64,000 nt of DNA from Bacteroides cellulosilyticus. Lineage in GTDB: Bacteria > Bacteroidota > Bacteroidia > Bacteroidales > Bacteroidaceae. Position numbers and translations under genes: made by a program. Each line of letters starts with the position of its first letter. Position 1 is the first letter of the stretch. The DNA is taken from assembly GCF_020091405.1 (NCBI RefSeq), contig NZ_CP081903.1, positions 1,984,001 through 2,048,000 of the forward strand, in the 5' to 3' direction. Of this stretch, positions 8,041 through 19,045 are shown in pieces. The notes under the pieces were generated by a model that worked only from the letters and a program-made list of their open reading frames with translations, was not told where the DNA came from and made no database searches.

Positions 8041-9033
8041 ATGAAGAAGATTTTATTGGCAGCAGTTGCTGCGTTGGCAATCGTAGGTTGCTCACAGAAT
8101 GAAGAGATTGAAAATATTGGTCAAAAGGCGAAGGTTAACTTTGGAACAATAGTAAGTAAGACAACAAGAGCGGTTATTACAGATAATGCAGCCTTGCAAG
8201 GAACGGGATTTACTGTATATGCATATAATACAGGTACAGAAACTGTTGGAGAACAGGGCAGCACAGGAGTACTTTCTTCTGTATTTATGCCGGGAGTAGA
8301 TGTGAAATATTCTAGTGATGTATGGGGAGTGACAGGTGGAACTGATTATTATTGGCCATTAGATGATAATATACAGTTTTTTGCTTATGCTACGGATATT
8401 TTAGCAACTAATTATGCCGCTCAAACTACAGATGCTTATCCTAAAATAGATTATACAGTAGCAGATTTAGCTGCTGATCAAAAAGACTTCGTAGTGGCTC
8501 AAGCACTTAATAAAACACAAGCAGATTCTAAAGTAACTTTTGCATTCATCCATGTGCTTACTCAAGTTAATTTCTCAGCGAAAACAGATAATGCAGATTT
8601 GACATATAATGTGACTTCTGTAAAGTTGACAGGTATTTCAAATTCAGGAACGTATAATTTTGCTGATACTACTTGGGTTGCGAAATCAGGTGTAGGAAAA
8701 GATTATGTATATTTAAACAATTCCAATGGAGTGAGTGTCGCAAAAGCAGAAGAATCTACTAATTTGCAACAGAATGGTGCTTTGATGTTAATTCCACAGT
8801 CATTGACTAATGCTAGTATAGTAATTAGTTATAATGTATTACAAGATGGTAAAGTTGTTAAGAAAGTTTCTGATGAATCGATTCCTTTGGGGGAAACAGC
8901 AGCTTGGGAAGCTGGGAAAAAAATACGCTATACTTTAGCCTTGACTGCGACTGGTACTACTGTTAGCTTTGATACTACTGTTAAAGATTGGGGAGCAGAG
9001 ACTGAGAATCCTGTAACTCCTCCCGCTGAATAA
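8041..9033 (+). CDS. Fimbrillin family protein (Mfa-like)
   Basis: Probable structural pilin of 330 residues. Lipoprotein signal MKKILLAAVAALAIVGC with Cys17. The mature start carries SKTTRAVIT, where Arg43 is a candidate processing site of the kind cut in Bacteroidales type V pilins before strand exchange. The rest is beta-rich and fits fimbrillins: FTVYAYNTGT, YYWPLDDNIQFFAYATD, FAFIHVLTQVNFSAKTDN, VSFDTTVKDWG. The gene is visibly AT-richer than its operon partners: a hand count gives 20 G+C in 8101-8160 against 32 in 6241-6300. That fits a variable surface subunit. A strong terminator follows at 9059-9101, so it ends the operon. Confidence 0.88.
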   Translation: MKKILLAAVAALAIVGCSQNEEIENIGQKAKVNFGTIVSKTTRAVITDNAALQGTGFTVYAYNTGTETVGEQGSTGVLSSVFMPGVDVKYSSDVWGVTGGTDYYWPLDDNIQFFAYATDILATNYAAQTTDAYPKIDYTVADLAADQKDFVVAQALNKTQADSKVTFAFIHVLTQVNFSAKTDNADLTYNVTSVKLTGISNSGTYNFADTTWVAKSGVGKDYVYLNNSNGVSVAKAEESTNLQQNGALMLIPQSLTNASIVISYNVLQDGKVVKKVSDESIPLGETAAWEAGKKIRYTLALTATGTTVSFDTTVKDWGAETENPVTPPAE

Positions 9034-9058
9034 CCTTTCCTAATCCCATAATTTCTTT

Positions 9059-9101
9059 CCCCGAAGACCTTCTTTCCCACAAAGTCTTCGGGGATTTTTT
9101 T
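9059..9101 (+). terminator. Intrinsic terminator of the fimbrial operon
   Basis: Perfect 10-bp stem CCCCGAAGAC (9059-9068) with GTCTTCGGGG (9084-9093), then A and a run of seven T (9095-9101). Confidence 0.9.
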
Positions 9102-9129
9102 GTTTCTTCCCGGAATATTCTTACTTTTG
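9099..9129 (+). promoter_or_regulatory. Promoter of the AraC gene at 9164, overlapping the upstream terminator
   Basis: -33 TTTG at 9099-9102, 19-nt spacer, -7 TACTTTTG at 9122-9129. The -33 box is the end of the preceding terminator T-tract, so the two signals share bases. Confidence 0.75.
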
Positions 9130-9163
9130 CCGCACAAAACAAACAAAAAACATTCAATCTGCA

Positions 9164-10048
9164 ATGCAAACTTACTCTGCATGTGGTGCGGCCATGTCGT
9201 GTCAGCAGTGCCCTAAGGCTGTGGGTAATGCGATTATTTATGCCTCTCATTCAAGAGGCTTCCACCTTCCTGCTCAAAAATGCGAAGAAAACATTATGAT
9301 TTTTTTGTTGAAAGGAGAAGTGCTTGTCAACAGTCAGGAATATGCCGGAACTACTTTACGTGCGGGGGAGTTCATTCTTCAAGCCATTGGTTCAAAATAT
9401 GAGATTCTAGCTCTGACGGACGTGGAATGTGTTTGTTATCGTTTTAATCAGCCGGAGTTTTTCTGTGAGGAACGTTATAAACACATTATGAAAGAAATAA
9501 CTCCGCCTCTGATATTCACTCCATTAAAAATTATTCCGGAGTTGCGTTTCTTTCTGGACGCCTCCAAATCCTATTTGGCGAAAGAAAAGATTTGTCGGGA
9601 ATTGCTTTCGTTCAAACGAAAAGAACTTGCCTTTCTTTTGGGAGAATACTACTCCGATTATGACCTTTCGATGCTGGTGCATACACTTTCCCGCTATACG
9701 TCCAGCTTTGAGTATTTTGTCCTGCAAAACCATCTGAAAGTGAAGACGGTAGAAGAACTTGCCCAGTTAGGCGGATACACCACTGTTACCTTCCGGCGTA
9801 TCTTCAATTCTGTATTCCATAAACCTGTTTATGAATGGATGTTGGAGAAACGTAAAGAGAGCATTGTTTACGAACTTCGTTACACAAATGCCACTATTTC
9901 TGAGATCTGCTATAAATATGGTTTCGAGTCTTTGCCTCACTTCTCTAACTTCTGCAAGAAGAACTTTGGAACCTCACCTCGTGGCCTGCGTTCGGTACAG
10001 CCTGTTCCTCCACAAGAAACGCCAACTATTTGTGAAGAGGCTGGTTGA
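9164..10048 (+). CDS. AraC-family transcriptional regulator with N-terminal cysteine cluster
   Basis: DNA-binding regulator of 294 residues. The N-terminus has an unusual cysteine group (MQTYSACGAAMSCQQCPK; Cys7, 13, 16). A cupin-like sensing region follows (about 25-120: NIMIFLLKGEVLVNSQEYAG, then GEFILQAIGSKYEILALTDV). The AraC helix-turn-helix pair spans about 193-276 (VEELAQLGGYTTVTFRRIFN and ISEICYKYGFESLPHFSNFC). It is a paralogue of the gene at 19025-19936, sharing the Cys pattern, LKGE-L-NS-EY, QAIGSK and the HTH layout. It sits directly after the fimbrial operon with its own promoter, so it may regulate fimbriae, though that is inference. Its stop overlaps the convergent outer-membrane gene by 23 nt. 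Start chosen 34 nt after the -7 box. Confidence 0.9.
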   Translation: MQTYSACGAAMSCQQCPKAVGNAIIYASHSRGFHLPAQKCEENIMIFLLKGEVLVNSQEYAGTTLRAGEFILQAIGSKYEILALTDVECVCYRFNQPEFFCEERYKHIMKEITPPLIFTPLKIIPELRFFLDASKSYLAKEKICRELLSFKRKELAFLLGEYYSDYDLSMLVHTLSRYTSSFEYFVLQNHLKVKTVEELAQLGGYTTVTFRRIFNSVFHKPVYEWMLEKRKESIVYELRYTNATISEICYKYGFESLPHFSNFCKKNFGTSPRGLRSVQPVPPQETPTICEEAG

Positions 10049-12791
10049 AGCGATACTTCACTGAGACAATGAAGTAACTGCCTATCTGTTGCGTATGGTT
10101 TTCATAAAGGCCGTCAGCCATTGTGCCTCGAAAGTAATTCTTTTGCTGGCTGAGTATATCCACCCAGTTGGCTGATACCTCCGCCTGTTTCTTTTTCAGG
10201 AAACGCCATGTGATGCTTGCGTTCCAAACAATCTGGTCGTCTTCCCCTTTTTTTATGTTTGTACCGTTCCGGAAGGAATAATTTGCATCTGTTCTCAGCT
10301 GTATACCTCCCGGTAAATCGGCAAAACCGTTCAATCCGAAGGTGTAATTGCGTGTGTATGTATCCGTCTCTAAAAGTGAGTTGGAAGAATGTTGGAAGTT
10401 CCACCTCCCGTTTAGGTCCAGATTACCCCATTTAGGTTGGTAGGATAGGCGCAGGTCACTGTTGAGCCCGGTGTTATGCGTGGCACTGCGTTCGGGTTGT
10501 TCACTCTGGTTTTCGTTGATGAGGTTGACATCCTGTGCAAAGGAGCCTCCGGCATTTGCATTCAGATTAAAGTTTTTGATGCGCTTCTGATACCGGAACA
10601 CACCGTTTATGTTCCAGTTGCCGTTAATATTCACCGGATAAGTTTCACGTCCACCGGTTTGCTGGTTGTAGATCACTGCACGGGTCTGACTATTGATTCT
10701 GTTGTTCCAGTTCAGTGTGGCAAAGAGTCCTTCCTTCATATTTTGTGCTTCCAATCGGACAGACTGATTATAAGTAGGCTTCAAGTTAGGATTGCTTCGC
10801 GTAATGTTGAGCGGGTCACTGTTGTTGGTTGGTGAAATCAGATCATATAATGATGGTTGCCAGGTATTTCCATAATAATTCAAGGTTATCCTGTTTTTCT
10901 TTTTCTGCCATGAGATGAAAAGCATAGGCTGGAAGCCGACTGAATGGAGGGTGGTATCAGCTCTATGCAGGCCTGTTTTCTGGTTCAGGCTGCGTCGCTC
11001 AGGTTGCACGGATACTCCGGCATTGATGTTCCAAATGGTGTCGGAATAATTAAAGTGCAGGTTGATTCCGTGTTGCAGGGTACTGCTATGGCTCCGGTTG
11101 CTCAGGCTGTCGATGTAGCTCGTTTCATATCCTTCGGGCAGATATCCGGGTTGTACTGCCGTTTCTTCCATAAAGCCGGATAAGTCGTAGGTATTGCGGT
11201 CGTTTTTCTGCTTACTGTAGTTGAGGTTATATGAGATTTGTGCGTGCAGCTTCTTGGAAAAAGGGTGGCTGAACATCAGCCCGATGCCTTGTTGACGGTT
11301 GGGGGACAGGCTCGATGAGTATTGGTTACGGTAGAGTATGGAGTCGTTTCCTGCACTGTTCTTCAACTGATAATACGTGGTTGATGAGATAGAGAAGTTA
11401 TTGTTGTCATTCTTGCTATCATTGTATTGCGCAGTCAGGCCGATAGAACTTCCTTTTTTATTGATCCGGCGCATGATATTTGCATGGAAGGAATACCGGT
11501 GTTGTTCTCCTTGCATTAGCGACCCCATGACGATGTCATTGATTTTCAGCTCATCGGATACATCGTTGATATGACTGAAAGGATCGAGGATATCCAGATG
11601 AGGATTTTCATTGAACGTGGCCTGGCGGTTATTATTGGCATTATTATTCCGGACAAGGCTGAAATTACCGAAGAAATTGACAAAAGTCAGGGTATCGATC
11701 TGCCAGTTTAAGCCCAATAATGAATTCATATTGCGGCTACGGTTCGTATTGTTGCCGGCAGAATACTGGTACTTATTGCCACTTGTCAGATATTGTTCGT
11801 TGTAGGATGTCGAAATATTGCCCTGCTCGTTGTGGTGATAGGATACATTTCCGTTGAGTGTTAGTTTCTTATTGTACTTTTGGGTGAAATTTACGGCAAC
11901 GTTCTCCTGTATGTTGTCTTTGTAGCTGGTCCGCATATGGAGGTTACCGGAATTGGCGATAACTGAGAAATTATTTCCGTTATTTTTGAAGTAGTTGCCT
12001 TGCAGGTTGAAATCTTTTTTGTTGTTATTGCCGTATCCGGCTTTTCCCGATGCAAGGAGGGTACCGTTGAATTCTTCTTTGGTTTGCAGGTCGAGCACAT
12101 AGTTCTCTTTCCCGGTGCTGACACCCGTCAACTTTTCCAGCTTGCTTTTCTTATCGTACACTTTTATCTTGCTGATTAACTCTACGGGAAGGTTTTCCAG
12201 TGCCATCTTGTTGTCACCTGAGAAGAAGGCTTCACCGTTTACATTGATTTCATTAATGGGTAGCCCGTTGTATTTCAGTGTTTTGGTTTCGCTGTCGTAT
12301 TCCATTCCGGGAATACGTTTGATAAGTGTCTCCAGATACGAGCCTTCCGGTGTTTTGTAAGCTGCCGCATTGATGACGGTGGTATCTCCCACCTGATCTA
12401 CATCGCGCATCCGGGCGTTTACTGTCACTTCGCCCAATTCGATACCTTCTTCCAGTAAGATGCTACCCAGATTGATTGTTGAAGTGTTGCTGTCCAGTTT
12501 GCGGAAGACAGATTGCATTCCTGTATAAGAGGCTTTCAGTAAATATTGTGTTCCTTTCTGAGGGGTGAACTGGAGATTGAAACGACCGTCTGCACCGCTT
12601 GCAACTCCTTTTACAAAGGTGGAATCCTTGCCTTCCAGGATAACAAGACTTGCATAGGGCAGAGGCTCTTCTCCTTTCTTGGTCTCTGATGCAGTGCATA
12701 CCTGCCCCTTGACTGTCCTTGTTTTTTGGGCGGATAGAATAGTCGGAATCAGCAAGAATAGCAATAGTAACCAGATTTTGTACACCTTCAT
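10026..12791 (-). CDS. Outer-membrane beta-barrel protein with carboxypeptidase-regulatory-like domain (TonB-receptor-like)
   Basis: Protein of 921 residues with a signal peptide ending LLIPTILSAQ. A carboxypeptidase-regulatory-like domain covers about 25-115 (VKGQVCTASETKKGE, then YLLKASYTGMQSVFRK). A plug-like domain covers about 125-215 (TVNARMRDVDQVGDTTVINA, then IPGMEYDSETKTLKYNGLPI). The rest is an Asn/Tyr-rich barrel of the outer-membrane beta-barrel family 3 type. Unlike SusC it has no SusD partner and no obvious TonB box. It is divergent from the histidine kinase at 12892 with 100 nt between start codons, a layout often seen when a sensor controls its neighbour. The substrate is unknown. 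A short C-terminal overlap with the convergent AraC gene is real in both frames. Confidence 0.88.
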   Translation of the reverse strand: MKVYKIWLLLLFLLIPTILSAQKTRTVKGQVCTASETKKGEEPLPYASLVILEGKDSTFVKGVASGADGRFNLQFTPQKGTQYLLKASYTGMQSVFRKLDSNTSTINLGSILLEEGIELGEVTVNARMRDVDQVGDTTVINAAAYKTPEGSYLETLIKRIPGMEYDSETKTLKYNGLPINEINVNGEAFFSGDNKMALENLPVELISKIKVYDKKSKLEKLTGVSTGKENYVLDLQTKEEFNGTLLASGKAGYGNNNKKDFNLQGNYFKNNGNNFSVIANSGNLHMRTSYKDNIQENVAVNFTQKYNKKLTLNGNVSYHHNEQGNISTSYNEQYLTSGNKYQYSAGNNTNRSRNMNSLLGLNWQIDTLTFVNFFGNFSLVRNNNANNNRQATFNENPHLDILDPFSHINDVSDELKINDIVMGSLMQGEQHRYSFHANIMRRINKKGSSIGLTAQYNDSKNDNNNFSISSTTYYQLKNSAGNDSILYRNQYSSSLSPNRQQGIGLMFSHPFSKKLHAQISYNLNYSKQKNDRNTYDLSGFMEETAVQPGYLPEGYETSYIDSLSNRSHSSTLQHGINLHFNYSDTIWNINAGVSVQPERRSLNQKTGLHRADTTLHSVGFQPMLFISWQKKKNRITLNYYGNTWQPSLYDLISPTNNSDPLNITRSNPNLKPTYNQSVRLEAQNMKEGLFATLNWNNRINSQTRAVIYNQQTGGRETYPVNINGNWNINGVFRYQKRIKNFNLNANAGGSFAQDVNLINENQSEQPERSATHNTGLNSDLRLSYQPKWGNLDLNGRWNFQHSSNSLLETDTYTRNYTFGLNGFADLPGGIQLRTDANYSFRNGTNIKKGEDDQIVWNASITWRFLKKKQAEVSANWVDILSQQKNYFRGTMADGLYENHTQQIGSYFIVSVKYRFNQPLHK

Positions 12792-12865
12792 GTCAGTCTT
12801 TTTATGGCAGTCACAAAATTAGAGAGTTTTCGTCATAAAATCTTCTTTTTTTATAGATATTATGC

Positions 12866-12873
12866 TACTTTTG
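12866..12873 (+). promoter_or_regulatory. -7 box of the histidine kinase gene (decides its start)
   Basis: TACTTTTG lies after an upstream in-frame ATG at 12862 and 18 nt before the ATG at 12892. The upstream ATG would be outside the transcript, so 12892 is the likely start. Confidence 0.65.
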
Positions 12874-12891
12874 CTCAATATAAGTGATACA

Positions 12892-15243
12892 ATGAAAACC
12901 GACAAACTAAAATATGTTTTAGCCTTCATCTTTTTACTGTGTGCTTTTTGGTGCGGAGTCAATTTTAAACGGTGGTACACTATTAACCACCGGATAGAAA
13001 AAATGATTTCTCTTGTTTATTCTTCCTCTCCTCAGTATGATTGTTACGGAAACTTTGAAGAACTCTTGAAACAGGAATTCAGGAAGCAGGGAATAGAACC
13101 GATATTTGATAAATTTTATCTGGATTTCAATACTGTCACGCCGGAAGATGGGATAAAAAATATGGAGGCTTATCTTAGTATCATCAAAGATAAACCGATG
13201 GCGCTGATCCTCACAGTGGGCGACCAAGCCGCATCTGCCCTGCTTTCTACCCGCCATCGACTACTTTCCTCCATTCCTGTAGTGGCTTGCAATGTACGTT
13301 TTCCCGATGAGAAACTTATAAAAGAATATGAGCGCAGAAAGGTATATGTGCTGCGTGATGCGCCGGATTTTAAGCATAACATTGATTTTATAAAATCTTT
13401 GCAGCCACATGTAGGGATAGATATTATTTATAATATTGATCTGACTCCGCTTGGATATAAATCGTTTGATTTATTAACCCGGTTTGCGGATAGAAAAGAA
13501 ATTCGGCTTTTAGGCTGTGAGTCTACTTTTTCAGTGGAGCATGAATACAGGAAATTGCAGGAAATGGTTGAGCATTATAATCTGATGCCTGCAAGGGCAA
13601 ACAACCATATTGATAAAGATGATTTTACCATAAGCCTTTGCCCTTTTCGTTATATAAAAGGGACCTCTTTGTTTACCGAGATAGAAAAAACAAAAGCTGG
13701 GAGGGAAAAACAAGTTTTCCTGTTAGATAAGTTCGACCAGATGTCGCTTCCGATAACTAAAGCCTTAAACATCCCTTCTTTCAGCTGTCTCCGCCAGGGA
13801 TTTGGGGAGGATGCCAAGATTGTGGGCGGCTACATGGCTACTGATGAGATTTCTGCGCGTACTGCGGCTGATTTTTCTGTTCGTCTGATGAATAAGGAGA
13901 AAATTGGTATGCCGAAAATCAGGGATATGGAAAAGGAATATGTACTGGATTGGACTTATTTCTCAGCCTATACGGACTTTGATGTGAAAAATGTACCTGA
14001 AGATGTCCGTATTATCAATTACTCCTTCTATGACCGGTATCGGAAGGAACTTTATTTCCTGAGCGGATTGTTTATCCTTACTTTTATTTTGGTATTGATC
14101 AGTCTGCTGCGTATGCGCCGGCGTTCGCGTGTGGAACGTAAGAATATGGAGATGCTTGAGGAGACTCATAAGCGGCTGACACTTTCTATGGATGGAGGAC
14201 GTATTTCGCTTTGGAATATACAGGGGGATAATATTGAATTTGATGAGAACTATACGCGTTTGGTAGGAATGAAGCAGAGGATATTTGTGCGGACTGATTT
14301 CCTGAAATATGCGTATCCCGGTGATGTTTTTCTATTGAATTCATTGTACGAAACACTGCATCAATCTACAGATATGCAGGTTAGGCGTGTACGTTTCTCT
14401 TTCGGTGAAGAAGATTATCGTTGGTATGAACTTCGGTGCCGCAGTTTGAAAGATGCGGAAGGAAGGATAATGCTGGCGGGCATTATGCAGGATATTCAGA
14501 TACAGGTAGAACGTGAAGAACAACTCATTCAGGCTAAGCAGATGGCCGAAAATGCTGAGTTGAAACAATCTTTCCTGAATAATATGAGCCATGAAATCCG
14601 TACTCCGCTGAATGCCATTGTAGGTTTCACCAATTTGCTGGTTGGCGAGGGGGGTGATGAGATTGAACCGGATGAGAGGAAGGCTATGCTTGAGAGCATT
14701 AACCGTAACAACGAATTACTCTTGAAACTGGTCAATGATGTGGTGGAAATATCACGTCTGGATTCCGGCAGCATGGATCTCGAAATAAAAGAATGGGACA
14801 TGAGGACGATTGTGAAAGAGATTTATATGGCTTACCAGGCATTAATCAAGCCCTCGTTACAGTTTCATCTGGCTTTGGATGAAAATCCCTCTTTACCTGT
14901 TAATATAGATCGTATGCGTTTTATCCAGGTTATTTCCAATTTTCTGGGCAATGCGGATAAGTTTACCCGGAGTGGTTCTATTACATTAGGATGCAAAGTG
15001 GATAAAAAAGGTCGGAAGGTCAGTGTGTATGTACAGGATACAGGGAAGGGAATTGATGAGAAAGAACTCATGATGATCTTTGACCGTTTTTATAAGACTG
15101 ACGAGTTTGAACAAGGAAGTGGGCTTGGGCTTTCTATCTGTAAAGTCATTATTGAGAAGCTTTGCGGACATATAGAGGTGCAGTCTGAAGTAGGAAAAGG
15201 AAGCTGTTTTACGGTTGTTCTATCTTTGGCGGATGAGGTATAA
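12892..15243 (+). CDS. Membrane-bound sensor histidine kinase with periplasmic binding-protein-like sensor and PAS domain
   Basis: Kinase of 783 residues. TM1 at about 7-25. A large periplasmic domain (about 35-385) resembles type-1 ABC substrate-binding folds (KPMALILTVGDQAASALLS, SIPVVACNVRFPDE, ADFSVRLMNKEKIGM). TM2 at about 388-406 is followed by a basic stretch (RMRRRSR). A PAS-like module covers 430-540 (RISLWNIQGDNIEFDENYTR). HisKA has NNMSHEIRTPLNAIVGFTN with phospho-acceptor His567. The HATPase domain has FLGNADKFTRSGSITL (N box) and the G boxes DTGKGID and GSGLGLSICK. No receiver or output domain follows and no response regulator is adjacent, so the partner is elsewhere. It is divergent from the outer-membrane gene 10026-12791, a possible target or co-sensor. 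A hairpin at 15261-15298 ends the unit. Confidence 0.92.
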   Translation: MKTDKLKYVLAFIFLLCAFWCGVNFKRWYTINHRIEKMISLVYSSSPQYDCYGNFEELLKQEFRKQGIEPIFDKFYLDFNTVTPEDGIKNMEAYLSIIKDKPMALILTVGDQAASALLSTRHRLLSSIPVVACNVRFPDEKLIKEYERRKVYVLRDAPDFKHNIDFIKSLQPHVGIDIIYNIDLTPLGYKSFDLLTRFADRKEIRLLGCESTFSVEHEYRKLQEMVEHYNLMPARANNHIDKDDFTISLCPFRYIKGTSLFTEIEKTKAGREKQVFLLDKFDQMSLPITKALNIPSFSCLRQGFGEDAKIVGGYMATDEISARTAADFSVRLMNKEKIGMPKIRDMEKEYVLDWTYFSAYTDFDVKNVPEDVRIINYSFYDRYRKELYFLSGLFILTFILVLISLLRMRRRSRVERKNMEMLEETHKRLTLSMDGGRISLWNIQGDNIEFDENYTRLVGMKQRIFVRTDFLKYAYPGDVFLLNSLYETLHQSTDMQVRRVRFSFGEEDYRWYELRCRSLKDAEGRIMLAGIMQDIQIQVEREEQLIQAKQMAENAELKQSFLNNMSHEIRTPLNAIVGFTNLLVGEGGDEIEPDERKAMLESINRNNELLLKLVNDVVEISRLDSGSMDLEIKEWDMRTIVKEIYMAYQALIKPSLQFHLALDENPSLPVNIDRMRFIQVISNFLGNADKFTRSGSITLGCKVDKKGRKVSVYVQDTGKGIDEKELMMIFDRFYKTDEFEQGSGLGLSICKVIIEKLCGHIEVQSEVGKGSCFTVVLSLADEV

Positions 15244-15260
15244 GACTTCTGACTCATAAG

Positions 15261-15298
15261 AAGAACTCCCCTACCGGTTTCCCGGTAGAGGAGTTCTT
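15261..15298. terminator. Bidirectional hairpin between convergent genes
   Basis: AAGAACTCC (15261-15269) and CTACCGG (15271-15277) pair with CCGGTAG (15282-15288) and GGAGTTCTT (15290-15298): 16 bp with one mismatch and a 4-nt loop. It sits between the kinase stop and the frdB stop. No long T-tract follows. Confidence 0.75.
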
Positions 15299-15328
15299 GT
15301 GATATTAATCAAATGTAGAAAGGGCTGA

Positions 15329-16084
15329 TTAGTCTTTCAGTTTTGCGATGATGAAATCGCGGTTCAGACGGGCGATGTTGCTGATAGAGATGTTCTTCGG
15401 ACATTCGGCTTCGCAAGCACGAGTATTGGTACAGTTACCAAATCCGAGTTCATCCATCTTGCTCAACATAGCTTTTGCGCGACGCAATGCTTCCGGTTTA
15501 CCCTGCGGCAGCAAGTTCAGCTGGCTAACTTTTGCGGAAACGAACAACATGGCAGAACCATTCTTACAAGCAGCTACACAAGCACCGCAACCGATACAAG
15601 CAGCTGCATCCATAGCTTCGTCAGCGATTTGCTTCGGAATCAGGATAGCATTGGCATCCTGAGGAGAGCCCGTGCGCACACTAACGTAACCACCGGCTTG
15701 CATAATCTTGTCGTAAGCTGTACGGTCTACCATCAAGTCCTTGATGACCGGGAAACCGGCAGAACGCCAAGGTTCAACAGTGATAGTGTCACCATCGTTG
15801 AAACGACGCATATAGATCTGACAGGTAGTAGCACCTGTTGCAGGACCGTGAGGATGTCCGTTGATGTAGAGCGAACACATACCGCAGATACCTTCGCGGC
15901 AGTCATGATCGAATACAACCGGTTCTTTACCTTCAGAAATCAGTTGTTCATTCAAGATATCCAGCATTTCGAGGAATGAAGTGTCACCGGGGATATCTTT
16001 CATTTGGTATGTTTCAAAAGCGCCTTTTGCCTTTGGGCCTTTCTGGCGCCATACTTTCAGTGTGAAACTTATATTTTTATCCAT
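15329..16084 (-). CDS. frdB: Fumarate reductase/succinate dehydrogenase iron-sulfur subunit
   Basis: Electron-transfer subunit of 251 residues linking the flavin site to menaquinone. All three cluster motifs are intact: a 2Fe-2S set with Cys62, 67, 70 and 88 ([10 protein letters not shown], then TTC), a 4Fe-4S set with Cys163, 166, 169 and 173 ([11 protein letters not shown]), and the third cluster with Cys218, 224 and 228 ([11 protein letters not shown]). It is the last gene of frdC-frdA-frdB, 33 nt after frdA. In anaerobic Bacteroides this complex mainly reduces fumarate to succinate. Whether it also runs as a dehydrogenase cannot be told from sequence. Confidence 0.96.
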   Translation of the reverse strand: MDKNISFTLKVWRQKGPKAKGAFETYQMKDIPGDTSFLEMLDILNEQLISEGKEPVVFDHDCREGICGMCSLYINGHPHGPATGATTCQIYMRRFNDGDTITVEPWRSAGFPVIKDLMVDRTAYDKIMQAGGYVSVRTGSPQDANAILIPKQIADEAMDAAACIGCGACVAACKNGSAMLFVSAKVSQLNLLPQGKPEALRRAKAMLSKMDELGFGNCTNTRACEAECPKNISISNIARLNRDFIIAKLKD

Positions 16085-16117
16085 TTTCTTTAATTCTTTA
16101 AATGTTCAACTTCCCGA

Positions 16118-18097
<1,980 letters not shown>

Positions 18098-18133
18098 AAT
18101 GCTATTACATTTTAATCGTTTACAATTTACAAA

Positions 18134-18835
18134 TTAGCAAGCACCGCCGCACAATGATTTTGCGAAGAATACGACAACTACCAAGGCGAAACATACAACG
18201 ACGATAGTAGAGTAAATGTTGGAGATGCATTTCCAACGGTTAATCCATACCTTGTTGTTCCAACCCAGGGATTGCATAGAACTCCAGAAACCGTGAGTCA
18301 GGTGGAACCACAGTGCGCCGAGCCAAATGAGGTAAAGCACTACGTATACCGGATTGCTGAATGTGTTCTGAATGTGATAAACACCGTTAGCGGCATAAGC
18401 CAGTGTAAGCGTGTCAGCATGCATACCCATGTTGTGCATCAACTCAGGAAGCTGCATTTTTGCCCAGAAGTTTACCAGGTGCAGACCCAGACCTACGATT
18501 ACGATAAGACCCAATACGAGCATGTTCTGAGAAGCCCATTCTACAGTTTTGGGTTTATCAACTACGGCATAACGTTCGGTACCGCGTGCTTTGCGGTTCT
18601 GCATTGTCAGCCAGAAAGCGTAGATGATGTGAATAATGAAAAGTGCGGCCAAACCTACCGTAGCCACCAAGGCATACCAGTTTGCCCCCAGGAACTCACA
18701 AACCATGTTGTATCCCTCTGCCGAGATTAATGCAACCAGGTTCATCGCCATGTGAAACGTTAGAAACAGGACAAGGGCGATACCGGTAATGCTCATCACC
18801 ACTTTCCTTCCTACAGATGAATTACTTAACCACAT
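18134..18835 (-). CDS. frdC: Fumarate reductase/succinate dehydrogenase cytochrome b subunit
   Basis: Membrane anchor of 233 residues with about five hydrophobic helices (ITGIALVLFLTFHMAMNLVA, ALVATVGLAALFIIHIIYAF, MLVLGLIVIVGLGLHLVNFW, NPVYVVLYLIWLGALWFHLT, IYSTIVVVCFALVVVVFFAK). His residues in the helices (FHMAMN, IIHIIYAF, LGLHLVNF, LWFHLTHGF) are candidates for the two b hemes typical of single-subunit anchors of this family. First gene of frdCAB. A TATTTTTG box lies about 72 nt upstream. Confidence 0.95.
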   Translation of the reverse strand: MWLSNSSVGRKVVMSITGIALVLFLTFHMAMNLVALISAEGYNMVCEFLGANWYALVATVGLAALFIIHIIYAFWLTMQNRKARGTERYAVVDKPKTVEWASQNMLVLGLIVIVGLGLHLVNFWAKMQLPELMHNMGMHADTLTLAYAANGVYHIQNTFSNPVYVVLYLIWLGALWFHLTHGFWSSMQSLGWNNKVWINRWKCISNIYSTIVVVCFALVVVVFFAKSLCGGAC

Positions 18836-18906
18836 AAATGATTGAATTTAAATTATTTAATAGTTAGAAAATTTGCTTTTACTTAGGGTCTTACACTAAT
18901 TTCCCG

Positions 18907-18914
18907 CAAAAATA
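18907..18914 (-). promoter_or_regulatory. Putative -7 box of frdCAB
   Basis: Minus strand TATTTTTG, matching TAnnTTTG, giving a leader of about 65 nt. No clear -33 element. Confidence 0.5.
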
Positions 18915-18994
18915 GAAGAAATACATTGATTAAACAAGGAATTAAAGAAATAATTCCGTAATTCAGGGAATAGATAGAAGTTGACAAGTGAGTC

Positions 18995-19045
18995 AGGGAA
19001 CAGGTTGACAAGGGAAGATTACTCTTACTCGTCACCCTGTTCCCT
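18995..19045 (-). terminator. Hairpin overlapping the end of the AraC gene 19025-19936
   Basis: AGGGAACAGG (18995-19004) pairs with CCTGTTCCCT (19036-19045); after one mismatch TGAC/GTCA extends it. One arm lies inside the last codons of the AraC gene. It is a likely transcript-end structure, without a clear T-tract. Confidence 0.5.
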
